From Mesobacillus persicus (GTDB lineage: Bacteria; Bacillota; Bacilli; Bacillales; Cytobacillaceae), in the NCBI RefSeq assembly GCF_900109925.1, contig NZ_FOBW01000010.1, positions 7,710-71,709 of the forward strand: 64,000 nucleotides of DNA, given 5' to 3'. The notes under the pieces are model-generated. The model had not been told where the DNA came from. It saw only the letters and a program-made list of their open reading frames with translations, and did not search any database. Shown here piece after piece: positions 34,161-42,412 of the stretch. Made by a program: the position numbers and the translations under genes. Within the stretch, counting starts at the first letter, position 1. Each line of letters starts with the position of its first letter.

Positions 34161-35309
34161 TTACAACCCAATTTGTTTGGAAATGATTTCTTTCATAATT
34201 TCATCCGTCCCTCCACCAATCCGTGGTAAGCGACTATCCCTCCATGCTCGTTCAATTGGGTATTCAGCCATATAACCATTCCCACCGAAAATTTGCAGCG
34301 CTCGGTCTGCGACCCAATGCCCCATTTGTGCAGCAGCGAGTTTCGTGATTGAAATCTCCTTTGAAGGAACTTCTCCATTCGAGAATCTGTAAGCGGTTGC
34401 ATAAGTTAGTTCACGACAAACTTCTATTTCTGTTTTCATTTCGGCAAGTAAATGGGCAATCACTTGAAAATTTCCAATCGGCTGATTGAAGGCTTCTCTT
34501 GATTTCGCATAAGTTAATGCCTGCTCATAGGCATATTCAGCTCCACCGATTGCCCCAGCTGCTCCGATCATTCGCTCTCCCTGAAGCTGCCACATGATTT
34601 GGTAAAAGCCATGGCCTTCTTTTCCCAATAGGTTTTCATGGGGGACACGGACGTTATCAAAGATGAGCTCTGCTGTGTCAGAAGAACGCATTCCCACTTT
34701 GTCTAGCTTTTTCCCTACAGAGAAACCTAGCCGATCTGTTTCAACGATAAACAGACTAATTCCCTTAGGTCCTGGGTCTTCAGAAGTTCGAGTAACGAGA
34801 GTGACAAAATCAGCACGCGTCCCGTTCGTAATAAACGTTTTCGTCCCATTGATGACCCATTCATCGCCATCTCGTTTGGCTCTTGTTTGAATGCCCATCA
34901 CATCGGAGCCATTATTCGGTTCTGATATTCCGATTGCTGCAATCTTTTTCCCTTGAATGGCTGGCTTTAAAAACCGCTCATGTTGGTCTTTCGTTCCAAA
35001 TTTAAAAATTGGCGGCGTTGCCATATCTGTTTGAACTGCAATCGCCATTGGCAAGCCACCGCATCCACATTTATTAATTTCCTCTGCAAGAACCATACCT
35101 GAGAAATAATCACCACCTTGACCGCCAACTTCTTCCGGATAGTGCAAGCCCAAAAGGCCAAGTTCTCCCATTCTCGTAAACACAGATCGAGGAAATATCC
35201 CTTCTTCTTCCCACTCGTCAACAAAAGGAGCAATTTCCTTTTCAACAAACTTACGAATCATATTCCTTAATTGAACATGTTCTTCCGTAAAATATGGTGC
35301 ATACGTCAT
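34161..35309 (-). CDS. acyl-CoA dehydrogenase (first of a tandem pair)
   Basis: A 382-aa acyl-CoA dehydrogenase with AAIGISEPNNGSDVMGIQTRA and EAFNQPIGNFQVIAHLLAEM. As in the neighbour, the C-terminal motif is IGGGTDEIMKEI without the standard catalytic Glu, placing both in the branched-chain/long-chain-like or citronellyl-type (AtuD) subgroup. Start ATG 35309 after GAGGTGAAAG; GTG 35318 is part of the ribosome binding site. Spaced by 18 bp from the next dehydrogenase. Confidence 0.87.
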   Translation of the reverse strand: MTYAPYFTEEHVQLRNMIRKFVEKEIAPFVDEWEEEGIFPRSVFTRMGELGLLGLHYPEEVGGQGGDYFSGMVLAEEINKCGCGGLPMAIAVQTDMATPPIFKFGTKDQHERFLKPAIQGKKIAAIGISEPNNGSDVMGIQTRAKRDGDEWVINGTKTFITNGTRADFVTLVTRTSEDPGPKGISLFIVETDRLGFSVGKKLDKVGMRSSDTAELIFDNVRVPHENLLGKEGHGFYQIMWQLQGERMIGAAGAIGGAEYAYEQALTYAKSREAFNQPIGNFQVIAHLLAEMKTEIEVCRELTYATAYRFSNGEVPSKEISITKLAAAQMGHWVADRALQIFGGNGYMAEYPIERAWRDSRLPRIGGGTDEIMKEIISKQIGL

Positions 35310-35319
35310 CTCTTTCACC

Positions 35320-35664
35320 TCATTTTTTTATATCTACTAATAAATGATCAGCGACTTCTATTTCCAATCGAAGCATATTCGAACCAAAGCATTTTCCAAG
35401 GTTATCAAGTCGGAGAGAGGAGGAGCCTCCCCCTGCCAATGCCTCTTTGCAAACAAAATTCAATCCAAATATATTAGGTAGCTCATAACGAAGAACCTCC
35501 CCTTTGACCAGGCCTGCGAAATGAGCTTTTATCCGCTCTGGTGTCAATTGTGCTAGAAACTCTTCATAGATTGCTTGATTAGGAGCGAACACACCAATAT
35601 TGACAATGTTGCCTTTATCACCAGAACGCGCCTGGGCAATGTCCTTCAGTTTTACAACCGCCAT
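35320..35664 (-). CDS. AtuA-associated small protein
   Basis: A 114-aa protein with LKDIAQARSGDKGNIVNIGVFAPN at the start and ALAGGGSSSLRLDNLGKCFGSNML near the end. This corresponds to the C-terminal domain that in many AtuA (DUF1446) proteins is fused to the larger domain; here it is a separate gene 5 bp after atuA. Presumably the two subunits form one enzyme. Chemistry unknown. Start ATG 35664 behind GAGAGG. Confidence 0.8.
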   Translation of the reverse strand: MAVVKLKDIAQARSGDKGNIVNIGVFAPNQAIYEEFLAQLTPERIKAHFAGLVKGEVLRYELPNIFGLNFVCKEALAGGGSSSLRLDNLGKCFGSNMLRLEIEVADHLLVDIKK

Positions 35665-35669
35665 CCTCT

Positions 35670-37034
35670 CTACACCTCCGCGATTTCGACTTTAATTTGC
35701 TTTTCGACTTCTTCGCGTGGAAGCAGTGTTGCCCACATCCCTAATAACGCTCTTGGAGCCGTGTTCCCGGAAAATCCACTCATCGATGGTGGTCCATTTA
35801 GTGCTAGGGGTGGAAAGAGTCGACTAAACAAACCTGCTTCTTGCTTTGTTTTTGCTTTGACAGCCATTCGCAAATACACTTCGTTTAATTCACTTTCATT
35901 TTCATGAGCGAGTGGACCACTTAATGAGTTATATCCCATAAAATCAGTCCTAATCTCTTCATAATTTAAGCCCTTCCGCTCCAATTGAATCCGGATAATT
36001 TCATCAACCTTTTTGGCCTTCAGCATCGCATCTGGCCAAGAGAACCCGACAATAACTTGGCCGGCATAACCGTTCTCATAGCCCATCACCACTTTTAATG
36101 TATCTGGTCTGGGTTTTCCTCTCGTCCCAGTCACTTTCACTTGATTAGGTCCGACATTTTCCAACCTCACATTTGTCAGGTCAACGATGACATCCGGTGT
36201 AAGATACGCTGATGGGTCGTGGATTTCATACAGCATCTGTTCTTTCACTGTATCGACCGTAACTAATCCTCCCCGCTCCTCAACTTTACTAACGATAAAT
36301 TCCCCGTTCCGAGAAACCTCGGCAATCGGATAGCCAATCTGGTCAAAGCCCTCAATATCCTGCCAGTTTCCGCTAAAATTCCCCCCTGTTGACTGGGCCG
36401 AACATTCAAGTAAATGTCCCATAAACACACCACTCGCTAATTTATCCCACTCCTCTTGACCCCAATCAAATTCATAGATTAATGGGGCTAAAAACTGGGC
36501 TGTATCCGTTGTTCTTCCTGTCACAACAATGTCAGCACCTGCCTCCAAAGCTCGAACAATCGGTTGTGCGCCAATGTATGCGTTTGCAAATTCTAATTTT
36601 TCTTTAATGTGATCAATCGACTCGTCAGTATCTAAATGATTAAGAGAATAGCCTTTCTCCTCAAACTCTGGAATTCTATCTAATACATTGTCACCTGTTA
36701 CGACTGCCACTTTTAAATCTTTAATTCCCATTTCCCTTGCCACTCGAAGGATTTCCTGCTGAGCCCCAATGGGGTTGATTCCGCCACCATTTGTTAAAAG
36801 CTTGATTCCTTTATCTTTTACATATGGAAGCAGTGCTTTCATTTGAACTGAGATGTCCTTCGTAAAGCCTGCATTCTCATTTTTCCGCTTATCCTTAACC
36901 AAAATCGCCATCGTAAGTTCCGCTAAAGCATCAAAACAAATATATTGGACATTCCCTTTTTCTGCAGTTGCGACCGCTGGCTCGATTGTGTCTCCATAAA
37001 AACCTTGGGCAGCACCTATCCTGACGGTTTTCAT
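35670..37034 (-). CDS. atuA: AtuA family protein (DUF1446, acyclic terpene utilisation)
   Basis: A 454-aa protein of the AtuA/DUF1446 family: RIGAAQGFYGDTIEPAVATAEKG, CFDALAELTMAIL, LTNGGGINPIG, VVTGRTTDTAQFLAPLIYEF and GHLLECSAQSTGGNFSG are characteristic blocks. In Pseudomonas AtuA is encoded in the citronellol/geraniol catabolic cluster and needed there, but its reaction is not established. In this operon it is followed by the small AtuA-type domain and preceded by a biotin carrier. It implies a methyl-branched or isoprenoid acyl-CoA substrate, though AtuA-like proteins also occur in other acyl-CoA pathways. Confidence 0.82.
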   Translation of the reverse strand: MKTVRIGAAQGFYGDTIEPAVATAEKGNVQYICFDALAELTMAILVKDKRKNENAGFTKDISVQMKALLPYVKDKGIKLLTNGGGINPIGAQQEILRVAREMGIKDLKVAVVTGDNVLDRIPEFEEKGYSLNHLDTDESIDHIKEKLEFANAYIGAQPIVRALEAGADIVVTGRTTDTAQFLAPLIYEFDWGQEEWDKLASGVFMGHLLECSAQSTGGNFSGNWQDIEGFDQIGYPIAEVSRNGEFIVSKVEERGGLVTVDTVKEQMLYEIHDPSAYLTPDVIVDLTNVRLENVGPNQVKVTGTRGKPRPDTLKVVMGYENGYAGQVIVGFSWPDAMLKAKKVDEIIRIQLERKGLNYEEIRTDFMGYNSLSGPLAHENESELNEVYLRMAVKAKTKQEAGLFSRLFPPLALNGPPSMSGFSGNTAPRALLGMWATLLPREEVEKQIKVEIAEV

Positions 37035-37052
37035 ACGTAAAGTCCCCCGTTT

Positions 37053-37271
37053 CTAATCGTTGTTCACTTTCACAAGGATATCGCCTTCTTGAACAAACTC
37101 TCCCTCAGCGGTTTCAATGGCCATAACCACCCCAGCATGAGTCGCTTCAATGGGAATTTCCATTTTCATTGATTCCAAGATGATTAGGACATCCCCTTCT
37201 TTTACAACATCGTTTTCTTTCACTTCAATTTTCCAAACATTCCCTGACATGGACGCTAATACATTCTCCAT
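37053..37271 (-). CDS. biotin carboxyl carrier protein (biotin/lipoyl domain)
   Basis: A 72-aa single biotinyl domain. The biotinylation motif ILESMKMEIP is intact (Lys between two Met), and GNVWKIEVKENDVVKEGDVL is the first half of the hammerhead fold. It resembles the free carrier of the yng cluster (49583-49795). It should be charged by a biotin carboxylase encoded elsewhere and feed the carboxyltransferase at 31404. Start ATG 37271 after GGAGTGGTGG; the 60-bp longer frame overlaps the preceding hydratase gene. Confidence 0.87.
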   Translation of the reverse strand: MENVLASMSGNVWKIEVKENDVVKEGDVLIILESMKMEIPIEATHAGVVMAIETAEGEFVQEGDILVKVNND

Positions 37272-37296
37272 TCCACCACTCCTATTTACGTTTAAA

Positions 37297-38082
37297 TTAT
37301 TTTCCAAGCCAATTCGGCGGCCGCTTTTCAAGAAAGGCAGATGCCCCTTCTTTTAAATCCTCACTCATAAACGACACCAGTCTTAAATTTGTTAAATAAT
37401 CGAATGACTTCATTAGATCCATTTGTTCTGTATTAAAATAGGACTCTAAACTCAACTTAACCGCTAAGGGGCTAAAGCTAGCGACTTGCTTAGCCAACTT
37501 CATCGTTTCATCTTCCAATTCATTCGGAGCAACGACCCGATGGACTAAATTTAAATCTTTTGCCTTATCTGCTGACATGATTTCAGCTGTCAGCATCATT
37601 TCCATCATTATCCGGTCGCCTACGGCTCGGCGTACCCAAGGCATAATTACGAATGGTACAAGCCCTAACCTCAATTCGGTCAATCCTAATTTTGCCTCGG
37701 TTGAAGCAACAGCCAAGTGACACATCGCCACTAAACCAGTCCCTCCCCCTAGAGCTGGTCCATTTACACTTGCGATCAGTGGTGTAGTGACTTCAGCTCC
37801 TAATTTGAATAGTTCAGTACTCGCCTTTCCCTCAAAATATAGTTCTGGAGCTGTTTTTTCTAAATTTTTTTTAAACTCATTTAAATTTCCGCCAGCTGAA
37901 AATGCCTTACCAGCACCTGTCAAAATTATCGCTCTGATATTAGAATCAGCATCCGCTGTCCTGATGGCAGAAATAAGTTCTGTAGTGGATGCTTCCGTCA
38001 ATGGATTTCTCATCTCGGGTAGATTCAAAGTGACCTTTGCTATGTTTTCGACAACCTCATAGGTAATTGTTTCATAGCCCAT
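37297..38082 (-). CDS. enoyl-CoA hydratase family protein, first gene of the sigma-54 operon
   Basis: A 261-aa crotonase-fold enzyme. Motifs: GAGKAFSAGGNLNEF (CoA binding/oxyanion), ASVNGPALGGGTGL, and GLTELRLGLVPFVIMPWVRRAVG, where one glutamate of the hydratase pair is present but the GAGGTQ loop is not. By position it could be the AtuE/LiuC-type hydratase acting after carboxylation. Start ATG 38082 lies about 37 bp downstream of the start predicted by the -24/-12 promoter at 38128-38146. Confidence 0.85.
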   Translation of the reverse strand: MGYETITYEVVENIAKVTLNLPEMRNPLTEASTTELISAIRTADADSNIRAIILTGAGKAFSAGGNLNEFKKNLEKTAPELYFEGKASTELFKLGAEVTTPLIASVNGPALGGGTGLVAMCHLAVASTEAKLGLTELRLGLVPFVIMPWVRRAVGDRIMMEMMLTAEIMSADKAKDLNLVHRVVAPNELEDETMKLAKQVASFSPLAVKLSLESYFNTEQMDLMKSFDYLTNLRLVSFMSEDLKEGASAFLEKRPPNWLGK

Positions 38083-38127
38083 CTTTCAACCTCATTCCTT
38101 ATGAATCTGTTTTCTTTACTTAGTTCT

Positions 38128-38146
38128 AATGCAAGATGCGTGCCAC
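38128..38146 (-). promoter_or_regulatory. sigma-54 (SigL) promoter of the catabolic operon
   Basis: On the minus strand TGGCAC (145-140 of 38000-block) is followed after exactly 5 bp by TTGCA (38134-38130), the consensus -24/-12 pattern with both invariant GG and GC. Transcription should begin near 38119, some 37 bp before the first gene. The adjacent divergent gene is a sigma-54 activator, which makes the assignment strong. Confidence 0.88.
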
Positions 38147-38288
38147 CTATAAATACAACTAACATCCCTTCGAACAATTAAAGGAGTAACAACTAAGCTT
38201 GTAGTATTAATTTTTATTTTTAATTCCTTTACGCTCCTACACAAAATACAATTCCTGATAAAAATACTGTACGTGAAAGCGAACATCA

Positions 38289-38303
38289 CTTAACAGGTGT
38301 TCA
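38289..38303. promoter_or_regulatory. candidate activator-binding site (UAS)
   Basis: CTTAACA-GG-TGTTCA forms an imperfect inverted repeat about 150 bp upstream of the -24/-12 element, the normal range for an enhancer. A similar CTAAACA-CTC-TGTTTAG lies upstream of the second sigma-54 promoter. Confidence 0.4.
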
Positions 38304-38404
38304 CTAAAGTTTACAGAGATTTCATTGTAATTAAGGAAAACTAACGTTATAATCAAAGGTACAGGAATAATTTTTAATATTCTGAATAATTGAGGTGAAT
38401 CTAT

Positions 38405-40543
38405 TTGAAGGTTAACAGTTTTACTACTGTAAACTATGTGAACTTGTCCCCTACTGCAACAATACGGGAGGCAATCTCAGCCTTTCTTAGGTATCGAGTC
38501 GATATCGGCTGCATTACAATGAATAATAAGTTGATAGGGATTGTACATAAGAACTCCATTTATCGAGCTTTAATTCATGATACTTCATTAGATACTCCTA
38601 TTAAGCCTCTCATCAATGAGAGCGTTATCACTATTCAAAAAGACCAAACGCTATACGATGCTAGAGACATCATGATTAAGGGGAATGTAAGTCAGGCTGT
38701 TGTTCTCGATGAGAATGATGAGGTTTATGGCATCATGTCAAAGTCAGACTTAGTAAACTCTCATATGACCGCCTTTCAAGATACAATGGGGCGGATGAAA
38801 TCGCTAATTGAAAACCTTCAAGATGCGGTCATTTCAGTCAACTCCAATTTAAGGATTACAACTTTTAATCAGACAGCACTTAATTTGCTAAACCTAAATG
38901 GAAAACATTTATTAGATGCACCTATTGATCGGTTCCTTCCCCCGTTTAGACGATGGTTAATTGAAACTTTGAAAACAGGTAAAATCCAAGATGCCAAAAG
39001 AATAAGCTTCCAAGACCTCACGGTGATTGCATCGTTTATCCCCATAAGAGAAATGAACATAGTCACTGGGGCAATGGTTGTCCTCCGCGATGTTACATCC
39101 TATGAAAGTATTGCCCATGAACTTGAAACAACGAAACGACTAAAGAAGATATTAGATAGTGCACTCGAACTTGCCTATGATGGGGTTGCTATCACAGATA
39201 ATCATGGCCAAATAACAATGGTGAATAAAGGTTTTATGGAGCTTTATCAAATAAAAGAACAGATAGAAGTAATCGGCCGTCCCATCTCTAAAATCGCACC
39301 CCAAATCCCTTCCGAGAAAAGCTTAAAACACAATGAAAAAATGGAAGGAGAACTTATCCCTATTCATAATCATCAATGCATTGTTGCCCAAATGCCAATT
39401 TATCAGGATGGAAAGAAATTCGGTGCCATCTTTAAGATTATTTTTCAGCAGTTAGAAGCCTGGAAAGATATCCTCCAACATATGGAGAAGCTAGAAAGTG
39501 AAATCAGTTATTATCGCGGGGAATTATACCGAATCTCTAAAGATACAAATCCTTTTGCCACTGTCGTCTCCATTAACGCGGGAATGGAAACTTTTAAACA
39601 AGAAGCATCCATTGCTGCAAAGTCATTGTCAAATGTTTTGATTACAGGTGAAAGTGGCACTGGGAAAGAGCTGTTTGCAGAAGGCATTCATAACCTATCC
39701 GACCGAAAAGGAACATTTATTAAAGTAAACTGTGGAGCCATTCCTGAGGAATTATTGGAATCTGAATTTTTCGGGTATGCTGATGGTGCTTTTACCGGAG
39801 CAAAAAAGGGTGGGAAGCCTGGTAAATTTGAGTTAGCTGACAATGGTACACTTTTTCTCGATGAAATAGGCGATATGCCCCCTTCCTTACAAGTAAAATT
39901 ATTAAGAGTTCTTCAGGAACAGGAGTTTGAGAGAATTGGTGCGACAAAGACCACAAAGGTCAATGTTCGCATAATTTCCGCCACGAACAAAGACTTAGCT
40001 GAACTTGTCAGGCAAGGAGTATTCAGGGAAGATTTATACTATCGAATCCATGTGATTAACCTTCATATTCCACCGTTAAGAGAACGACTAGATGATATTC
40101 CGTTATTGTGTAACCACTTCATCAATAAAATTAATAAAAAAACAAATAAAAACATTGTCGGGGTCTCCCCAGAGGTAATTAATAGTTTTCAGCACTACCA
40201 TTGGCCTGGGAATATTAGGCAATTAGAAAATGCATTAGAAAGGGCGTTCCATTATAGTCATTCAAAATGGATTGAGCTGGAACATCTACCAAAAGAATTA
40301 GATCTGCTTAAAACTAAAAATCCAATCCATTTCTCGACCAGACCAGAAACCAATCTAGAACTAGACCGTAAGAAGTCCATTAATCAAACGGAAAAAGATG
40401 TCATCCTTCAAGCCTTGAAGAAAAGCAAGGGTAATCGCACGAAAGCGGCCGAACTATTAGGAGTGAGCCGCACGACGCTTTATCAGAAAATGAAAAAGTA
40501 TCATATAAAAGAAGAGATGGAATTAAGGTTTACCTCCTCTTAA
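38405..40543 (+). CDS. sigma-54-dependent transcriptional activator (CBS-CBS-PAS-PAS-AAA+-Fis)
   Basis: A 712-aa enhancer-binding protein. Residues ~5-120 are a CBS pair; ~135-230 and ~250-360 are PAS-type sensor domains; ~390-625 is the AAA+ sigma-54 activation domain with Walker A GESGTGKE near 416, the sigma-54 contact loop GAFTGA near 460 and Walker [10 protein letters not shown]; the end has a Fis-type HTH ([22 protein letters not shown]). The CBS pair may sense adenosine nucleotides or acyl-CoA-related ligands. Start TTG 38405 behind GAGGTGAAT. It lies between two sigma-54 promoters pointing away on the minus strand, so it most likely activates both the eleven-gene operon and the ligase at 40601. 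Unlike BkdR, it is combined with AtuA-type genes. Confidence 0.92.
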   Translation: MKVNSFTTVNYVNLSPTATIREAISAFLRYRVDIGCITMNNKLIGIVHKNSIYRALIHDTSLDTPIKPLINESVITIQKDQTLYDARDIMIKGNVSQAVVLDENDEVYGIMSKSDLVNSHMTAFQDTMGRMKSLIENLQDAVISVNSNLRITTFNQTALNLLNLNGKHLLDAPIDRFLPPFRRWLIETLKTGKIQDAKRISFQDLTVIASFIPIREMNIVTGAMVVLRDVTSYESIAHELETTKRLKKILDSALELAYDGVAITDNHGQITMVNKGFMELYQIKEQIEVIGRPISKIAPQIPSEKSLKHNEKMEGELIPIHNHQCIVAQMPIYQDGKKFGAIFKIIFQQLEAWKDILQHMEKLESEISYYRGELYRISKDTNPFATVVSINAGMETFKQEASIAAKSLSNVLITGESGTGKELFAEGIHNLSDRKGTFIKVNCGAIPEELLESEFFGYADGAFTGAKKGGKPGKFELADNGTLFLDEIGDMPPSLQVKLLRVLQEQEFERIGATKTTKVNVRIISATNKDLAELVRQGVFREDLYYRIHVINLHIPPLRERLDDIPLLCNHFINKINKKTNKNIVGVSPEVINSFQHYHWPGNIRQLENALERAFHYSHSKWIELEHLPKELDLLKTKNPIHFSTRPETNLELDRKKSINQTEKDVILQALKKSKGNRTKAAELLGVSRTTLYQKMKKYHIKEEMELRFTSS

Positions 40544-40548
40544 TCTGT

Positions 40549-40594
40549 AAGAAGCAACCGGGAAAGATACAATCCTAATGGTTGCTTCTTTTAT
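40549..40594. terminator. bidirectional terminator
   Basis: AAGAAGCAACC (40549-40559) pairs with GGTTGCTTCTT (40580-40590), followed by TTATT, between the convergent activator and ligase genes. Confidence 0.82.
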
Positions 40595-40600
40595 TAAGTT

Positions 40601-42169
40601 CTATTGTAATTGAGCTAAATATTGTTGTTTTAAAATTGTTTTCTGTATCTTCCCTGCAGGGGTTTGTGGAAGGTGATTGACAAAAACTATCTGTCTTGGA
40701 ACTTTATAATCAGCTAAATGCTGATTGCAGTAAGCTATGAGTTCATCACTAGAAATAGTTTGACCTTGTTTAGGCACGATATAAAAAAGGCCGACCTCAC
40801 CGAGAAATTCATCGGGAACACCAATACCTGCTGCATATGCTACCTTTGGATGTGATAATAAAATGTTTTCAACCTCAACTGGATATACATTATATCCTCC
40901 TTGAATGTACATTTCTTTTTTCCTACCTTTGTAGACAACGTATCCTTCATGATCTAGATAAGCAATATCCCCTGTATAGAGCCAGCCATCACCGCTAAAC
41001 ACTTTTTCGGTCTCTTCCTCTAGCCCCAAATAGCCTTTAGCTACACATCTCCCTTTTATCGCTAACTCCCCGTCTTCGCCAGTCGGAAGAGCTTTCCGTT
41101 CGTTATCCACAATTTTCACCTTAAACTGCCCAATCGGTACCCCAATACTTTCTTGTACCATTTCAATAGAATCTGTTAAGCGCGAAAGAATACAAGCACC
41201 CGACGATTCACTTAATCCGTACAAATTAATAATCTTTGCCTCAGGCAGCTGTAATTCAATTGCCCGGCATAATTCCGGGTCAACATTGGATCCACCAATA
41301 ATGCATATATTTAGCGAACTTAAATCAAAACTCTTAATCTCTGGATGACTTAAAAGCATAATATACATGGTCGGTACACCGCCAAAAACTGTAGGTTTCC
41401 ATTGATCAATCACTTTTAAAATTGTCTCTGGAATAAACTCTGGAATTAACACAACGCTTCCGAAGCTTAATAAAGAGCAGTGGATCGTACACGTAATCCC
41501 ACCTACATGATTTAGAGGAAGGCATCCAATTGTGCGGTCCTCTTCTCCAATGGAAAGATGGTCCACTTGTGCTTTGGCTGATTCCAGTATGCTTCGATTT
41601 GTAATTAAAGTCCCTTTAGGCTTGCCAGTTGTCCCAGATGTATAGATAATAATCACCGGGTCATCTTCTTGTACGGTTTGTTTTGCTGCTTCTAACCTTT
41701 GTTTATCAAGTGGACGACTGATTAACTCCTTGAAGCTGGGACTACATACCGTTCCTGTTTCAATATATATAAATTTTTCAACAGTTGGAATCCTATCTCT
41801 TATCCCATCAAAGAAACTTGGATAATTAAAACCTTGAAATTCCGAAATCGAGACGATTCCCTTTACTTTCGCATTATTTAACATATAAACCAACTCTGAA
41901 TCACGATATCGGACATTCAGAGCGACTACGGCAACTCCTATTTTCGCCGCAGCAAAGTAAGTATAAAGCCACTCAAACTGATTTAATGCCAACACGGCGA
42001 GATGATCTCCTTTTTTAAATCCTTCTTCTAATAGTGCAGAGGCCAAAACATCGGAAATTTCGTCGAGCTCCTTAAAAGAAATGCTTTGTTCATTGCAGAT
42101 TAAAAATCGCTTATTAGGATGCCTTACAACAGCTTCCGTCAATGCATTATGCACAGTCCAGTCTTGCAA
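40601..42169 (-). CDS. acyl-CoA synthetase (AMP-forming ligase), sigma-54 controlled
   Basis: A 522-aa ANL-family ligase. IIYTSGTTGKPKGTLITN is the P-loop, GGSNVDPELCRAIE and YGLSESSG follow, YTGDIAYLDHEGYVV and GGYNVYPVEVE complete the fold, and the catalytic Lys is in PAGKIQKTILKQQ. It may activate an external carboxylic acid for the pathway of the neighbouring operon. A second sigma-54 promoter 56 bp upstream puts it under the same regulator. The start is uncertain: GTG 42178 overlaps the GGGGGTGG ribosome binding site, so TTG 42169 is preferred. Confidence 0.87.
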   Translation of the reverse strand: MQDWTVHNALTEAVVRHPNKRFLICNEQSISFKELDEISDVLASALLEEGFKKGDHLAVLALNQFEWLYTYFAAAKIGVAVVALNVRYRDSELVYMLNNAKVKGIVSISEFQGFNYPSFFDGIRDRIPTVEKFIYIETGTVCSPSFKELISRPLDKQRLEAAKQTVQEDDPVIIIYTSGTTGKPKGTLITNRSILESAKAQVDHLSIGEEDRTIGCLPLNHVGGITCTIHCSLLSFGSVVLIPEFIPETILKVIDQWKPTVFGGVPTMYIMLLSHPEIKSFDLSSLNICIIGGSNVDPELCRAIELQLPEAKIINLYGLSESSGACILSRLTDSIEMVQESIGVPIGQFKVKIVDNERKALPTGEDGELAIKGRCVAKGYLGLEEETEKVFSGDGWLYTGDIAYLDHEGYVVYKGRKKEMYIQGGYNVYPVEVENILLSHPKVAYAAGIGVPDEFLGEVGLFYIVPKQGQTISSDELIAYCNQHLADYKVPRQIVFVNHLPQTPAGKIQKTILKQQYLAQLQ

Positions 42170-42224
42170 AATATCCACCCCCTAAAAATATTTACAACCT
42201 TAGATGATACTTGTAAAACTATCA

Positions 42225-42240
42225 TGCAATAAACATGCCA
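42225..42240 (-). promoter_or_regulatory. second sigma-54 promoter
   Basis: On the minus strand TGGCAT (42240-42235), 5 bp, then TTGCA (42229-42225) matches the -24/-12 consensus with one deviation (T for C). It sits about 50 bp before the ligase start. Confidence 0.75.
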
Positions 42241-42309
42241 ATTAGAATGGTGGTAATTCTCTTGTTTTTATAGATTAATGATGTGTTTTACTTACTATTG
42301 TTATAAAAC

Positions 42310-42326
42310 CTAAACACTCTGTTTAG
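42310..42326. promoter_or_regulatory. candidate activator-binding site upstream of the ligase promoter
   Basis: Perfect 7-bp inverted repeat CTAAACA-CTC-TGTTTAG, about 80 bp upstream of the -24 element; similar to the site at 38289-38303. Confidence 0.42.
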
Positions 42327-42351
42327 TTTTGGGCTGGATTCTTTGATATCA

Positions 42352-42383
42352 ATAAAAAGAAAGACACCGGAATTCCTCCGGTG
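42352..42383 (-). terminator. terminator for the mtnU-type gene
   Basis: CACCGGA/TCCGGTG stem (42365-42371 with 42377-42383); on the minus strand it is followed by TCTTTCTTTTT. Confidence 0.75.
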
Positions 42384-42412
42384 CCAGTGCTAGTTTATTA
42401 ACCATAAACTGT

